Shown: positions 24,780 to 32,639, numbered from the stretch's first letter. The stretch: 64,000 bases of DNA from RCIO01 sp040880025 (GCA_040880025.1 JBBDJD010000022.1:1-64000), one strand, 5' to 3'. Notes: generated by a model not told the origin, from the letters alone. Numbers and translations: made by a program.

Positions 24780-25685
24780 ATGGAACTCTGGATACCGATC
24801 ACGATCGCGGCTGCGTTCCTGCAGAACCTGCGCTCGGCGACACAGAAGCACCTCAAGTCGGTCATGGGCACCACCGGCGCCACATTCGTGCGCTTCGGCT
24901 TCGGCGTACCCTTCGCGATCCTGTTCGTCGTTTTCCTGAATACCGGCCTGGGTCATGCCATGCCCCGCCCCGATGGCAGCTTCTTCATTTGGGCGGCTGT
25001 CGGAGGGTTGGGCCAGGTGGGGGCGACCTTCCTGCTGATCCATCTGTTCTCATTCCGCAATTTCGCTGTCGGCACCGCCTATTCGCGCACTGAGCCCGCC
25101 CAGGCAGCGATCTTCGGGCTGGTGATACTGGCGGAGTGGCCATCGGCCGGAGCGCTTGCCGCGATCGCGATCAGCGTTTTCGGCGTGATGCTGATTTCGG
25201 TCGCCCATGAACCCAGGACCGTGCGCAATCTCTTCGCCTCGGTGCTCAGCCGCAACGCGCTGATCGGACTGGCGTCAGGCACGATGTTCGGCATAGCGGC
25301 TGTCGCCTACCGCGCGGCCTCGCTTTCCCTCGGCGGCCCGAACGCCATGATGCAGGCGGCATACACGCTCGCCTGGGTGATCGTGTTTCAGACGGTGATC
25401 ATGGCGGGGTGGATGGCCTGGCGCGACCGGGCCGAGTTCGGCCGTATCCTGCGCGCGTGGAAGCCGGCGCTGTTCACCGGCTTTGTCGGCGCCAGCGCCT
25501 CGTTCGGCTGGTTCACCGCCATGACATTGCAGCAAGCCGCCATCGTCAAGGCGCTGGCGCAGGTCGAGATGCTGTTCACCTTCGCCGCGTCGGTATTCTT
25601 CTTCCGCGAGAAGATCACGCCGCTGGAGACCGCCGGCTGCCTGCTCATCGTCGCCGGCATCGTGGTGTTGGTGCTGCTGGGCTAG
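24780..25685 (+). CDS. EamA/DMT-family transporter
   Basis: Inner-membrane drug/metabolite transporter of 301 residues with ten predicted helices in two EamA repeats (about 5-140 and 155-298). The repeat boundary follows SVAHEPRTVRNL, and EPAQAAIFGLVILAEWPSAG marks the end of the first repeat with the conserved Pro and Glu. Direction (often export of amino acids or metabolites) and substrate are unknown. Divergent from the nucleotidase; its stop is 3 nt from the convergent phhA stop. Confidence 0.85.
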   Translation: MELWIPITIAAAFLQNLRSATQKHLKSVMGTTGATFVRFGFGVPFAILFVVFLNTGLGHAMPRPDGSFFIWAAVGGLGQVGATFLLIHLFSFRNFAVGTAYSRTEPAQAAIFGLVILAEWPSAGALAAIAISVFGVMLISVAHEPRTVRNLFASVLSRNALIGLASGTMFGIAAVAYRAASLSLGGPNAMMQAAYTLAWVIVFQTVIMAGWMAWRDRAEFGRILRAWKPALFTGFVGASASFGWFTAMTLQQAAIVKALAQVEMLFTFAASVFFFREKITPLETAGCLLIVAGIVVLVLLG

Positions 25686-25688
25686 CCT

Positions 25689-26522
25689 CTAAACCGTCGC
25701 CGGATCGAGGGGCGGTTGGTCCTTCCACCGTGCGACCAGCCCCTTGATGTCCAACGCTTCGAATGCCTCGCGTAACGCCTCGAATGACGGCAGCACGAAA
25801 TAGGCGCGCTGGAACTTGTCGATCTCGTAGGCGGTGCGCATGACCGTCTCGATGTCGAACGGCACGCGATGCGCGTCCGGGCTTTCGACGGCAAACTGCA
25901 ATTCGCTATAGGACGACATCAGCCCGGCGCCGAACGCCTTCAGCGGACCGTCCGGTTCCTGGATGAGGCCGAATTCGGACGTGTACCAGTACAGCCGGGT
26001 GATCATCTCGTTGCCGTTCAGCGCGATCGCTTCTTGCGCCCGCTGGCCGTACATCTGCATGAAATCGGCGAACTCCGGCTGCGTCAGGATCGGCACATGG
26101 CCGAAGAAGTCGTGGAACATGTCAGGCTCCACGATGTAGTCGAGCTCGTCTTCGGTCCTCAGCCAATTGGTGACCGGAAAACGCCGGTTGGCGAGGTGAT
26201 CGAAAAACGGACCTTCCGGGATGAGGCCGGGCACGGCCACCAGTTCCCAGCCGGTACGCTTGCGGAGCTTTTCGCTGACTTCGTCGAAATCGGGGATCTG
26301 CTCGAGCAGGCCGAGCGCCTTGACGCCGTCGAGATAGGAATGGTGGGCGAGGCGCGTGGTGAGCTTGGTCTGCCGGTCGCACAGCGTGCGCCAGACGCGC
26401 TGCTGGGCTTCGTCATAGTCATAGGCCTGCTCGACGGTGAAATCGCCGCGGCAGGCGAGATAGTCGCCGCGCAGTCCCTGCTCGGCGCATTGGCGGGCAT
26501 AATCCTGAACGCTGATTTCCAT
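25689..26522 (-). CDS. phhA: phenylalanine 4-monooxygenase
   Basis: Pterin- and Fe(II)-dependent enzyme converting phenylalanine to tyrosine. The 277-residue catalytic domain contains the iron ligands: two His in MFHDFFGHVPIL (about 125-136) and Glu in WYTSEFGLIQEPDGPLKAFG. There is no regulatory ACT domain, as usual for bacterial enzymes. Start at MEISVQ is chosen on GGAGGAG 9 nt upstream; an upstream in-frame Met lacks one. Divergent from an Lrp-type regulator with a shared 137-nt control region. The pterin recycling enzyme PhhB is not in this window. Confidence 0.94.
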   Translation of the reverse strand: MEISVQDYARQCAEQGLRGDYLACRGDFTVEQAYDYDEAQQRVWRTLCDRQTKLTTRLAHHSYLDGVKALGLLEQIPDFDEVSEKLRKRTGWELVAVPGLIPEGPFFDHLANRRFPVTNWLRTEDELDYIVEPDMFHDFFGHVPILTQPEFADFMQMYGQRAQEAIALNGNEMITRLYWYTSEFGLIQEPDGPLKAFGAGLMSSYSELQFAVESPDAHRVPFDIETVMRTAYEIDKFQRAYFVLPSFEALREAFEALDIKGLVARWKDQPPLDPATV

Positions 26523-26617
26523 GTCTTGGCTCCTCCCGAACGAAGCAATTCGATTGTTCGCCATGATAAACGCCGGGCAGTGGGTCTTTTTGCTTTTTCG
26601 AAGGTCTTTCGGCGGAA

Positions 26618-26638
26618 ATTGAGTTATGTTTGCTCAAT
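26618..26638. promoter_or_regulatory. candidate Lrp operator
   Basis: ATTGAG and CTCAAT form 6-bp inverted arms 9 nt apart, between divergent phhA and the Lrp-type gene, 22 nt before the regulator start. AT-rich dyads of this spacing suit Lrp/AsnC dimers. Inferred by eye. Confidence 0.4.
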
Positions 26639-26659
26639 GAGCGAAATATTGGAGTTGAT

Positions 26660-27136
26660 ATGCCTCAATTGGACGAATTCGAGATTGCCATGCTCGACGT
26701 GCTGCAAAAAGACGGCCGCAAGCCGGTCTCGGAGCTGGCGCAGGAGATCGGCCTGTCGACCACGCCCTGCGCGCGCCGCTTCGACGCGCTGCGCCAGACC
26801 GGGATCATCAAGGGATTTCAGGCCATCATCGGCCGCCGCGCCATCGGCCTTACGGTTGAGGTTTTCGTGCAGGTGCGCCTCGTCAGCCACAGCGACGGAA
26901 CGCCCGAACGCTTCATCGCCGCCGTCCAGGACATGGACGAAGTCTCGTCCTGCTGGACGATGACCGGCGATCATGACTTCCTGCTTCACGTCATGGTGCC
27001 GGCCGTCGACGATCTCAACGACTTCATCATGAACCGGCTGATGCGGCTGACGGGCGTGCGCGACGTGCACACTCAACTCGTGCTGTCCAACATCAAGGGA
27101 CCCGGCCGCGTGCCGCTGGCGCATTTGCGGCGGTGA
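26660..27136 (+). CDS. Lrp/AsnC-family transcriptional regulator
   Basis: A 158-residue regulator with an N-terminal winged HTH (about 5-60, VSELAQEIGLSTTPCARRFDAL) and the C-terminal RAM/ACT-like ligand domain (about 70-150, CWTMTGDHDFLLHVMVP). GGAG precedes the ATG at the right distance. Being divergent from phhA, it most likely controls phenylalanine hydroxylase in response to an aromatic amino acid and itself; that is inference from context. Length and domain order are typical. Confidence 0.9.
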   Translation: MPQLDEFEIAMLDVLQKDGRKPVSELAQEIGLSTTPCARRFDALRQTGIIKGFQAIIGRRAIGLTVEVFVQVRLVSHSDGTPERFIAAVQDMDEVSSCWTMTGDHDFLLHVMVPAVDDLNDFIMNRLMRLTGVRDVHTQLVLSNIKGPGRVPLAHLRR

Positions 27137-27140
27137 CGTA

Positions 27141-27401
27141 TTATTCGGCGGCCGTGCGAGTCACCGGTTGCGTCTGATCGCCTTTGCCGGCGAGCAGTCC
27201 TTCGACGGAAATGTCTTCGTCGAGTTCCTCCCAGTGCAGCCCGCGGGTGCTGATGGTGACCCGTTCGCGCTCTTCGGACGAAGCGTGAAGCAGCCGCGGA
27301 AACCATGCCAGAGGCACGGCCAGCCGCCGGCCGTCGGACAAGTCGACCCACATGCTGTCCTGATCGAAACTGACCGTGGTGGCTCTAACCAAAGTGCTCA
27401 T
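27141..27401 (-). CDS. DUF2442 domain protein
   Basis: An 86-residue protein of the DUF2442 family: FDQDSMWVDLSDGRRLAVPL then AWFPRLLHAS, and GLHWEELDEDISVEGLLAG. The family is usually encoded with a DUF4160 partner, as here: its start overlaps the DUF4160 stop by 17 nt. The pair has been treated as toxin-antitoxin-like in genome surveys, but biochemical proof is not known to me. Third gene in the argB-DUF4160-DUF2442 series. Confidence 0.87.
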   Translation of the reverse strand: MSTLVRATTVSFDQDSMWVDLSDGRRLAVPLAWFPRLLHASSEERERVTISTRGLHWEELDEDISVEGLLAGKGDQTQPVTRTAAE

Positions 27402-27627
27402 CCCAAGCCTGCGCTATCTCGGCACGACGGTCTTCTATGATCTCCACGAGCTCACGAAGCGTCCTTGCACTGAAGCCATCATTGTAAGCCACTGACACAT
27501 CAGGCCAAAGCCAAAACTTTGCGTCGATCCCGTCCTTGGTCACGTGGACATGCTGCGGCTCGCGCGGAGCGCGTTCGTTCGAGTAGAAATAGAAGCGAAA
27601 ACCTCGATGGCGAAATACGAGTGGCAT
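27385..27627 (-). CDS. DUF4160 domain protein
   Basis: An 80-residue protein with the DUF4160 pattern: FRHRGFRFYFYSNE, REPQHVHVTKDG, AKFWLWPDVSVAYNDGFS and a C-terminal helix ELVEIIEDRRAEIAQAWDEHF. The start is the ATG 2 nt after the argB stop; the longer open frame is antisense-type noise inside argB. Overlaps DUF2442 by 17 nt, so the two are coupled. Partner of the DUF2442 protein; proposed toxin-antitoxin-like or small-ligand role is unproven. Confidence 0.87.
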   Translation of the reverse strand: MPLVFRHRGFRFYFYSNERAPREPQHVHVTKDGIDAKFWLWPDVSVAYNDGFSARTLRELVEIIEDRRAEIAQAWDEHFG

Positions 27628-27629
27628 GT

Positions 27630-28523
27630 CTAGGGCACGATCAGCGTGCCGGCGCCGTGTTCGGTGAAGAGCTCCAAAAGCACCGCATGCGCGGTCTTGC
27701 CGTTGAGGATGACGACGCCTTCCACGCCGCGCCCGATTGCCTCGATGCAGGTTTCCACCTTGGGGATCATTCCCCCGGCGATCGTGCCGTCCGCGATCAG
27801 TGCCCTGGCTTCGGAAACCGTAAGCTCGTCGATCAGCTTCTTGTTCTTGTCGAGCACGCCGGGCACGTCGGTGAGAAACAGCAGGCGGGAAGCGCGGACG
27901 GAGCCGGCGATAGCGCCCGCGAACGTGTCGGCGTTGATATTGTAGGTGTGGCCGTCGCGGCCCGGCGCCACCGGCGCGATCACCGGTATCATCTCCGATC
28001 CGGCCAGAAGGTCGAGCAGGGTCCGGTCGACTTCGACCGGTTCGCCGACGAAGCCCAGATCGAGCACGCGCTCGATATTGCTGTCGGGATCCTTGATCGT
28101 CTTGTGCGCCTTTTCGGCGAAGACCATGTTGCCGTCCTTGCCGCACAGGCCGATGGCCCACTCACCCTCGGCATTGATGAGCGCCACGATCTCCTTGTTG
28201 ATCGAGCCGGCGAGAACCATTTCCACGATCTCGACGGTCTTGGCGTCGGTCACCCGCAGCCCGCCCTCGAATTTGGATTCGATCCCCATCCTGGCCAGCA
28301 TGGCGGCGATCTGCGGCCCGCCGCCATGCACGACGATGGGATTGACGCCCGACTGCTTCAACAGGGCGATGTCGCGGGCGAACGCCTGGCCGAGTTCGGC
28401 GTCGCCCATGGCGTGGCCGCCATATTTGACCACCACGGTCTTGTTCTCGTAGCGCTGCATGTAGGGCAGCGCGGCGGAGAGAAGCCTCGCCTGCTCTTCG
28501 GGATTGGAGATGTTGGTGGCCAT
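27630..28523 (-). CDS. argB: acetylglutamate kinase
   Basis: Phosphorylates N-acetylglutamate in arginine synthesis. The 297-residue protein has the amino-acid-kinase fold with VVKYGGHAMGD (about 33-43, Lys), VVHGGGPQIAAML (about 62-74) and EVDRTLLDLLAGSEMIPVIAPVA; length fits the arginine-sensitive hexameric type. In many rhizobia argB is near engB/yidC; here ECF-sigma/MsrB genes sit between. Divergent from the ECF sigma gene, and followed 2 nt later by the DUF4160/DUF2442 pair. Confidence 0.96.
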   Translation of the reverse strand: MATNISNPEEQARLLSAALPYMQRYENKTVVVKYGGHAMGDAELGQAFARDIALLKQSGVNPIVVHGGGPQIAAMLARMGIESKFEGGLRVTDAKTVEIVEMVLAGSINKEIVALINAEGEWAIGLCGKDGNMVFAEKAHKTIKDPDSNIERVLDLGFVGEPVEVDRTLLDLLAGSEMIPVIAPVAPGRDGHTYNINADTFAGAIAGSVRASRLLFLTDVPGVLDKNKKLIDELTVSEARALIADGTIAGGMIPKVETCIEAIGRGVEGVVILNGKTAHAVLLELFTEHGAGTLIVP

Positions 28524-28645
28524 GGGATTCCTCGTCGCGAAAGCGCGGGCTGTTTAGCGGTAATAAGGGCGCGCCGCAATTGCGGGAACGGCCCCCTCGC
28601 TGCGGGAGCGTTGCAAAAGCTATCCGATCCCCTAATTTGGCCGTG

Positions 28646-29185
28646 ATGACGCCTCAGGACATTTCCAAGCTTATCGTCCGTGTTTCAATGCGCGACCGCG
28701 CCGCTTTCGATTTGCTTTACCGGCAAACGAGCGCGAAACTCTACGGCGTGTGTCTGCGTATCTTGAACGACCGGGCAGAGGCTGATGAGGCATTGCAGGA
28801 GGTTTTCGTCAAGATATGGACGAAGGCGGACCGTTTCGCCGTCTCCGATCTCAGCCCGATCTCATGGCTGGTGGCCGTTGCGCGCAATCATTCGATCGAT
28901 CGCATTCGCGCACGGCGTCCGCGCAGCGACGATATTGACGAGGCGCTGGATATCGCAGATCCGAACCCCGGACCCGAAGCCATTACAGTGGCGAGCGGGG
29001 AAAAGGCTGCGATCGAAAGCTGCCTGGAAGAACTTGAGGCCGATCGCGCGGCCGCCGTGCGTGGCGCCTATCTGAATGGTGATTCATATGCCGAACTTGC
29101 GGAACGTTATTCCGTTCCGCTCAACACGATGCGAACCTGGCTGCGGCGCAGCCTGTTGAAACTTAGGGAATGCCTTGAGCGATGA
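28646..29185 (+). CDS. ECF sigma factor, SigK/RskA-type group
   Basis: Alternative sigma factor of 179 residues with region 2 (DRAAFDLLYRQTSAKLYGVC through DEALQEVFVKIWTKADRF) and region 4 (RAAAVRGAYLNGDSYAELAE then YSVPLNTMRTWLRRSLLKLRE). The next gene encodes an RskA-type anti-sigma factor and overlaps by 4 nt (ATGA), the classic sigma/anti-sigma arrangement. ATG chosen at MTPQDI; the frame extends 22 codons upstream. By analogy with mycobacterial SigK it is held at the membrane until the anti-sigma is cleaved. Likely targets are the fasciclin and msrB genes downstream (inference). Confidence 0.91.
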   Translation: MTPQDISKLIVRVSMRDRAAFDLLYRQTSAKLYGVCLRILNDRAEADEALQEVFVKIWTKADRFAVSDLSPISWLVAVARNHSIDRIRARRPRSDDIDEALDIADPNPGPEAITVASGEKAAIESCLEELEADRAAAVRGAYLNGDSYAELAERYSVPLNTMRTWLRRSLLKLRECLER

Positions 29186-29904
29186 CGCCGATTGACGACA
29201 GGGATACGGAACAGAATGGAGGCGAGAACATGCTCGCCGCCGAGTACGTTCTGGGCGTCCTGCCGTCGGACGAGCGGCAGCGCGCCGCCCGACGCATCGG
29301 CAGCGACCCGGCTTTCGCGCGCGAGGTTGATGCCTGGGAGCTCAGGCTGTCCGGAATGGCCGAAGCTTTTGAACCGGTGGATCCGCCGGCCGATCTGAAA
29401 CAGGCGCTCGACCGGCGCTTGTTCGCGGGCGGCGACGCGTCGCGGACGCGGGTGAGTTTCTGGAACAGCCTGGCCTTTTGGCGCGGCCTGACGGCGGCGG
29501 CGCTGGCCGCCGCCCTTGTCGCGCTGGCGATCCCTTACCTGACCGTCAATCCTGCATCGGTCACGGCCGAGAGACTGGTCGCCTCGCTCTCCCATGATGA
29601 CACCGATGTCCACTATTTCGTGGTCTACGACGCGGCCAAGGCCGACATAGGCCTCTCGCATGTCACCGGCGCGCGCGACGCGGGCCGCGACTTCGAACTG
29701 TGGGTGATCGAGGGCGACGACCCGCCATCGTCACTGGGCGTTATCCCGGCAGGCTCGAACGTGCATCTGGCCGTGACCGGAGAACTGAAGCGCAAGATCG
29801 AAGCCGGCGCCGTTTTCGCCATCAGCCTCGAACCTCAGGGCGGCTCGCCGACCGGTCAGCCTACGGGCCCGGTTGTGGCCGCTGGCGACCTGACGTCCAT
29901 CTGA
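29182..29904 (+). CDS. RskA-family membrane anti-sigma factor
   Basis: A 240-residue anti-sigma factor. The cytosolic N-terminal part (about 1-90) includes LAAEYVLGVLPSDERQRAARR, which matches the sigma-binding anti-sigma fold; one membrane helix follows (about 105-125, GLTAAALAAALVALAIPYL), then a periplasmic RskA domain (about 130-235) with FELWVIEGDDPPSSLGVIP and AISLEPQGGSPTGQPTGPVV. Overlaps the sigma gene (ATGA). Expected to be removed by regulated proteolysis when the envelope signal appears; the signal is unknown. Confidence 0.93.
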   Translation: MTPIDDRDTEQNGGENMLAAEYVLGVLPSDERQRAARRIGSDPAFAREVDAWELRLSGMAEAFEPVDPPADLKQALDRRLFAGGDASRTRVSFWNSLAFWRGLTAAALAAALVALAIPYLTVNPASVTAERLVASLSHDDTDVHYFVVYDAAKADIGLSHVTGARDAGRDFELWVIEGDDPPSSLGVIPAGSNVHLAVTGELKRKIEAGAVFAISLEPQGGSPTGQPTGPVVAAGDLTSI

Positions 29905-29952
29905 CCGGACCGGGACGTGCGCCTTGGCGCCCGTGTTGCGTTTCACGGCACT

Positions 29953-29970
29953 GTGATCGGACAGGATCAC
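29953..29970. promoter_or_regulatory. palindrome upstream of fasciclin gene
   Basis: GTGATC-GGACAG-GATCAC is a perfect 6-bp inverted repeat with a 6-nt centre, about 100 nt before the fasciclin start and 49 nt after the anti-sigma stop. It may be an operator or a weak hairpin. Downstream, CAATCCGAAACTATCC at 29983-29998 resembles GCAAAAGCTATCC upstream of the sigma gene and could be part of a shared ECF promoter; this is tentative. Confidence 0.35.
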
Positions 29971-30071
29971 ATTATTTTCCGGCAATCCGAAACTATCCCG
30001 GAACCCCTCCCGTAACTCCGTCTGCCCCACCCCAAAGGGCTCCAATTATGGAAACGAGAGGAGTTACCCCA

Positions 30072-30632
30072 ATGCGTAAGTTCACTTCCACAGTTCTTTC
30101 CGGCGCAGTTGCAGCAGCGGCGATCGCCGGCGTTGCGTTCGCCGCCGAAAACCCGATGGTTGGCGGCGCGGCGATGTATGCCGACAAGAACATCGTCGAG
30201 AACGCCGTGAATTCGAAGGATCACACCACGCTGGTCGCCGCCGTGCAGGCCGCCGGCCTGGTCGAAACCCTGCAGGGTCCCGGTCCGTTCACCGTCTTCG
30301 CGCCGGTCAACGCCGCGTTTGACGAATTGCCGGCCGGCACCGTGGAGACGCTGCTCAAGCCCGAGAACAAGGATCAGCTCACCAAGATCCTGACCTGCCA
30401 TGTCGTTGCGGCCGACGCGATGTCCGATGCCATCGGCAAGATGATCGCCGATGATGGCGGCACGCACCCGGTCCCGACCGTGGGCGGCTGCACGCTGCAG
30501 GCCAAGATGGACGGCGACAGCATCACCCTGACCGACGAGAACGGCAATGTGGCTACGGTCACGATCGCCGATGTCGACCAGTCGAATGGCGTCATCCACG
30601 TGATCGACACCGTCCTTCTGCCGAAGGCGTAA
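30072..30632 (+). CDS. secreted fasciclin (FAS1) domain protein
   Basis: A 186-residue exported protein: signal peptide (about 1-25, ending AFA/AEN) and one FAS1 domain (about 40-185) with the H1 motif GPFTVFAPVNAAFDELPAGTV and the H2-like ADVDQSNGVIHVIDTVLLP. GAGGAG lies 10 nt before the ATG. FAS1 domains mediate adhesion or matrix interactions; in M. tuberculosis the homologous MPT70/MPT83 are controlled by SigK-RskA, paralleling the genes immediately upstream here. A GC-rich hairpin follows the gene. Confidence 0.93.
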   Translation: MRKFTSTVLSGAVAAAAIAGVAFAAENPMVGGAAMYADKNIVENAVNSKDHTTLVAAVQAAGLVETLQGPGPFTVFAPVNAAFDELPAGTVETLLKPENKDQLTKILTCHVVAADAMSDAIGKMIADDGGTHPVPTVGGCTLQAKMDGDSITLTDENGNVATVTIADVDQSNGVIHVIDTVLLPKA

Positions 30633-30642
30633 CCCATATGGA

Positions 30643-30680
30643 GCGCGCGGCGCCTCCGATCCCCGTACGCCGCCGCGCGC
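30643..30680 (+). terminator. GC-rich stem-loop after fasciclin gene
   Basis: GCGCGCGG (30643-30650) pairs with CCGCGCGC (30673-30680), with possible further pairing in the loop, 10 nt after the fasciclin stop. No T-tract follows, so termination is uncertain; it may protect the upstream mRNA. The ~140 nt from here to msrB hold no gene that I can support. Confidence 0.4.
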
Positions 30681-30820
30681 CAGCGCCGCCCCGTCGAGCC
30701 CATGACTGCACCCATGGCGCACGGCGGGGCGAATTCCAATGCCGAACATATCAAGCCAAGTTGATTGTCGCGCGAGCGCTGCGACGTTGTATGCCGACAC
30801 TGAAAAAGGGAGTTTACAGG

Positions 30821-31330
30821 ATGAACAGACGCGAAATTCTTTACGGCGGCGCCGGCGCCATCGCGATCCTTGCCGGCGGAACCGCGTTTCTGACCGCGCG
30901 CGCGACGGCGCCTGCGCAGGCTGCCGCAAAAGGCAGTTTCGAGGTGACGAAGACCGAGGCCGAGTGGCGTGCAATCCTCAATCCCACACAGTTCGCAGTG
31001 TTGCGCCAAGAGGCGACGGAGCGCCCGTTCACCAGCCCGCTGAACAACGAGAAACGCGCCGGCATCTTTCACTGCGCCGGTTGCGACCTGCCGCTCTATT
31101 CGTCGGAAGCCAAGTATGATTCCGGCACCGGCTGGCCGAGTTTCTGGGAGTCTCTGCCCAATGCAATCGGCACGATGGAAGACAATACCTTGTTCATGAC
31201 GCGGACCGAATGCCACTGCAGGCGCTGTGGTGGCCATATGGGCCACATATTCAATGACGGCCCGGCGCCGACCGGCAAGCGCCACTGCATCAACGGCGTG
31301 TCGCTGACCTTCAAGCCGGCACAGGCCTGA
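30821..31330 (+). CDS. msrB: peptide-methionine (R)-S-oxide reductase, Tat-exported
   Basis: Reduces methionine-R-sulfoxide in proteins. In 169 residues the protein has a twin-arginine signal (MNRREILYGGAGAIAILAGG) and an MsrB domain (about 40-165) with both zinc CxxC pairs (FHCAGCDLPLY and CHCRRCGGHMGH) and the catalytic Cys in KRHCINGVSL. The Tat signal and a missing MsrA partner indicate a periplasmic, folded-export enzyme repairing envelope proteins. GGAGTTTACAGG precedes the ATG. Placed after the sigma/anti-sigma/fasciclin genes, suggesting a common oxidative envelope-stress regulon. Confidence 0.93.
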   Translation: MNRREILYGGAGAIAILAGGTAFLTARATAPAQAAAKGSFEVTKTEAEWRAILNPTQFAVLRQEATERPFTSPLNNEKRAGIFHCAGCDLPLYSSEAKYDSGTGWPSFWESLPNAIGTMEDNTLFMTRTECHCRRCGGHMGHIFNDGPAPTGKRHCINGVSLTFKPAQA

Positions 31331-31368
31331 CCGGGGAGCCGGCGTCTCGGCGACCGGCTGCGCCCGCC

Positions 31369-32004
31369 TTACACGAGAGCGAGTGCGATCGCCTCGCGCA
31401 GATTCAGCATCCCGTCGCCGGTTTCCGACGACGTGGCAAGCACTTGCGGATAGGCGGCCGGGCGCCGCCGGATCTTCTCCAACGTCTCATCGACAAGCCG
31501 TCGGGCCGCCGGCGGCTTTATCTTGTCCGTCTTGGTCAGCACGATCTGGTATGACACCGCCGCCTTGTCGAGCAGGTCGAGCACGTCTTCATCGTTTTTC
31601 TTCACACCATGTCGGGCGTCGACCAGCACGTAAACGCGCTTCAGCGTCACGCGTCCGCGCAGATAGTCGAAGACGAGACGCGTCCAGTTCTCGACAGTTT
31701 CCTTCGGCGCCTTCGCGTAGCCGTAACCCGGCATGTCGACCAGCGCCATCGGCGGCAGGTCGCCGGCCTGACCGGAAAACCCGTCCGGAACAAAGTAATT
31801 GAGTTCCTGCGTGCGCCCCGGTGTATTGGAGGTTCGGGCCAATCCCTTGCGGCCAAGCAGGGCATTGATGAGCGAAGACTTGCCGACATTCGAGCGCCCG
31901 GCAAACGCGATTTCCGGCGGCCCCTCCGGCGGCAGGAATTTCATCGACGGCACGCCGCGGATGAATACCCACGGCCGTGCGAAAACCGAAGCGATTTCGT
32001 TCAC
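31369..32004 (-). CDS. engB: ribosome-biogenesis GTPase EngB/YsxC (YihA)
   Basis: GTPase needed for 50S subunit assembly and normal division. The 211-residue protein has G1 AGRSNVGKSSLIN (about 39-51), G3 DMPGYG, G4 TKTDK and a C-terminal SSETGDG (G5). GTG start chosen because it forms a GTGA overlap with the stop of the upstream catB-like gene; the ORF extends upstream inside that gene without support. Last gene of the leftward rpmH-rnpA-yidC-catB-like-engB series, convergent with msrB. Confidence 0.95.
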   Translation of the reverse strand: MNEIASVFARPWVFIRGVPSMKFLPPEGPPEIAFAGRSNVGKSSLINALLGRKGLARTSNTPGRTQELNYFVPDGFSGQAGDLPPMALVDMPGYGYAKAPKETVENWTRLVFDYLRGRVTLKRVYVLVDARHGVKKNDEDVLDLLDKAAVSYQIVLTKTDKIKPPAARRLVDETLEKIRRRPAAYPQVLATSSETGDGMLNLREAIALALV

Positions 32005-32639
32005 GTGGCGGCCTCCAGACCGTCGATGTCGACACCGCGGATGGCGTCGAGATTGCGGGTGATTTTTTCTGCGTCCCAGTGCCACCAGGCGATATCGAGC
32101 AGCCGGCGCACCGTTCCCGCGTCGAAGCGCATCTTTACCACCTGGGCCGCGTTTCCCGCCACGATGGCGAAGGGCGGCACATCATGGGTTACGACCGAGC
32201 GTGCGGCGACTATCGCGCCATCGCCGATCGTGACGCCCGGCATGATGACCGCTTCCATCGCGATCCACACATCGTTGCCGACCACCGTGTCGCCGCGCAG
32301 TTCGCGCGTCCATGTTTCGGGATCGAAGCCTTTCTCCCATCCCCGGCCGAATATGTTGAACGGGTAGGTCGAAAAGCCTGACATTGCGTGGTTGGCGCCG
32401 TTCATGATGAAGCGCGCGCCCTCGGCGATCGCGCAGAAGCGGCCGATGACCAGCCTGTCGCCGATGAAGTCGTAATGATGCAGCACGCATTCGTGCTGAA
32501 AGCGGTCCGGGCCCGCGGGGCTGTCGTAATATGTGTAGTCGCCGATCTCGATATTGGGCGCATCGACCAGCGGTCTCAGGAAGCCGACCCTGGGATGCAT
32601 ATCGATCGGATGCTTGATTTCGGGCTTCGGTCCGTACAT
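32001..32639 (-). CDS. CatB/Vat-type hexapeptide O-acetyltransferase
   Basis: A 212-residue left-handed beta-helix acetyltransferase resembling chloramphenicol (CatB) and streptogramin acetyltransferases. Hexapeptide stretches run from RLVIGRFCAIAEGARFIMNG to GNDVWIAMEAVIMPGVTIGD and GAIVAARSVVTHDVPPFAIV; the catalytic His lies in MNGANHAMSGFSTYPFNI. Strong GGAGG 6 nt before the ATG. Many chromosomal members act on cell metabolites, so resistance should not be assumed. It overlaps engB by 4 nt and follows the yidC terminator, an uncommon neighbour for these genes. Confidence 0.9.
   Translation of the reverse strand: MYGPKPEIKHPIDMHPRVGFLRPLVDAPNIEIGDYTYYDSPAGPDRFQHECVLHHYDFIGDRLVIGRFCAIAEGARFIMNGANHAMSGFSTYPFNIFGRGWEKGFDPETWTRELRGDTVVGNDVWIAMEAVIMPGVTIGDGAIVAARSVVTHDVPPFAIVAGNAAQVVKMRFDAGTVRRLLDIAWWHWDAEKITRNLDAIRGVDIDGLEAAT

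Noticed and set aside
27628..28161. N-terminal extension of the DUF4160 protein through argB
   Set aside because: The extension is out of frame within argB with Arg-rich shadow composition; the ATG 2 nt after argB fits the family.
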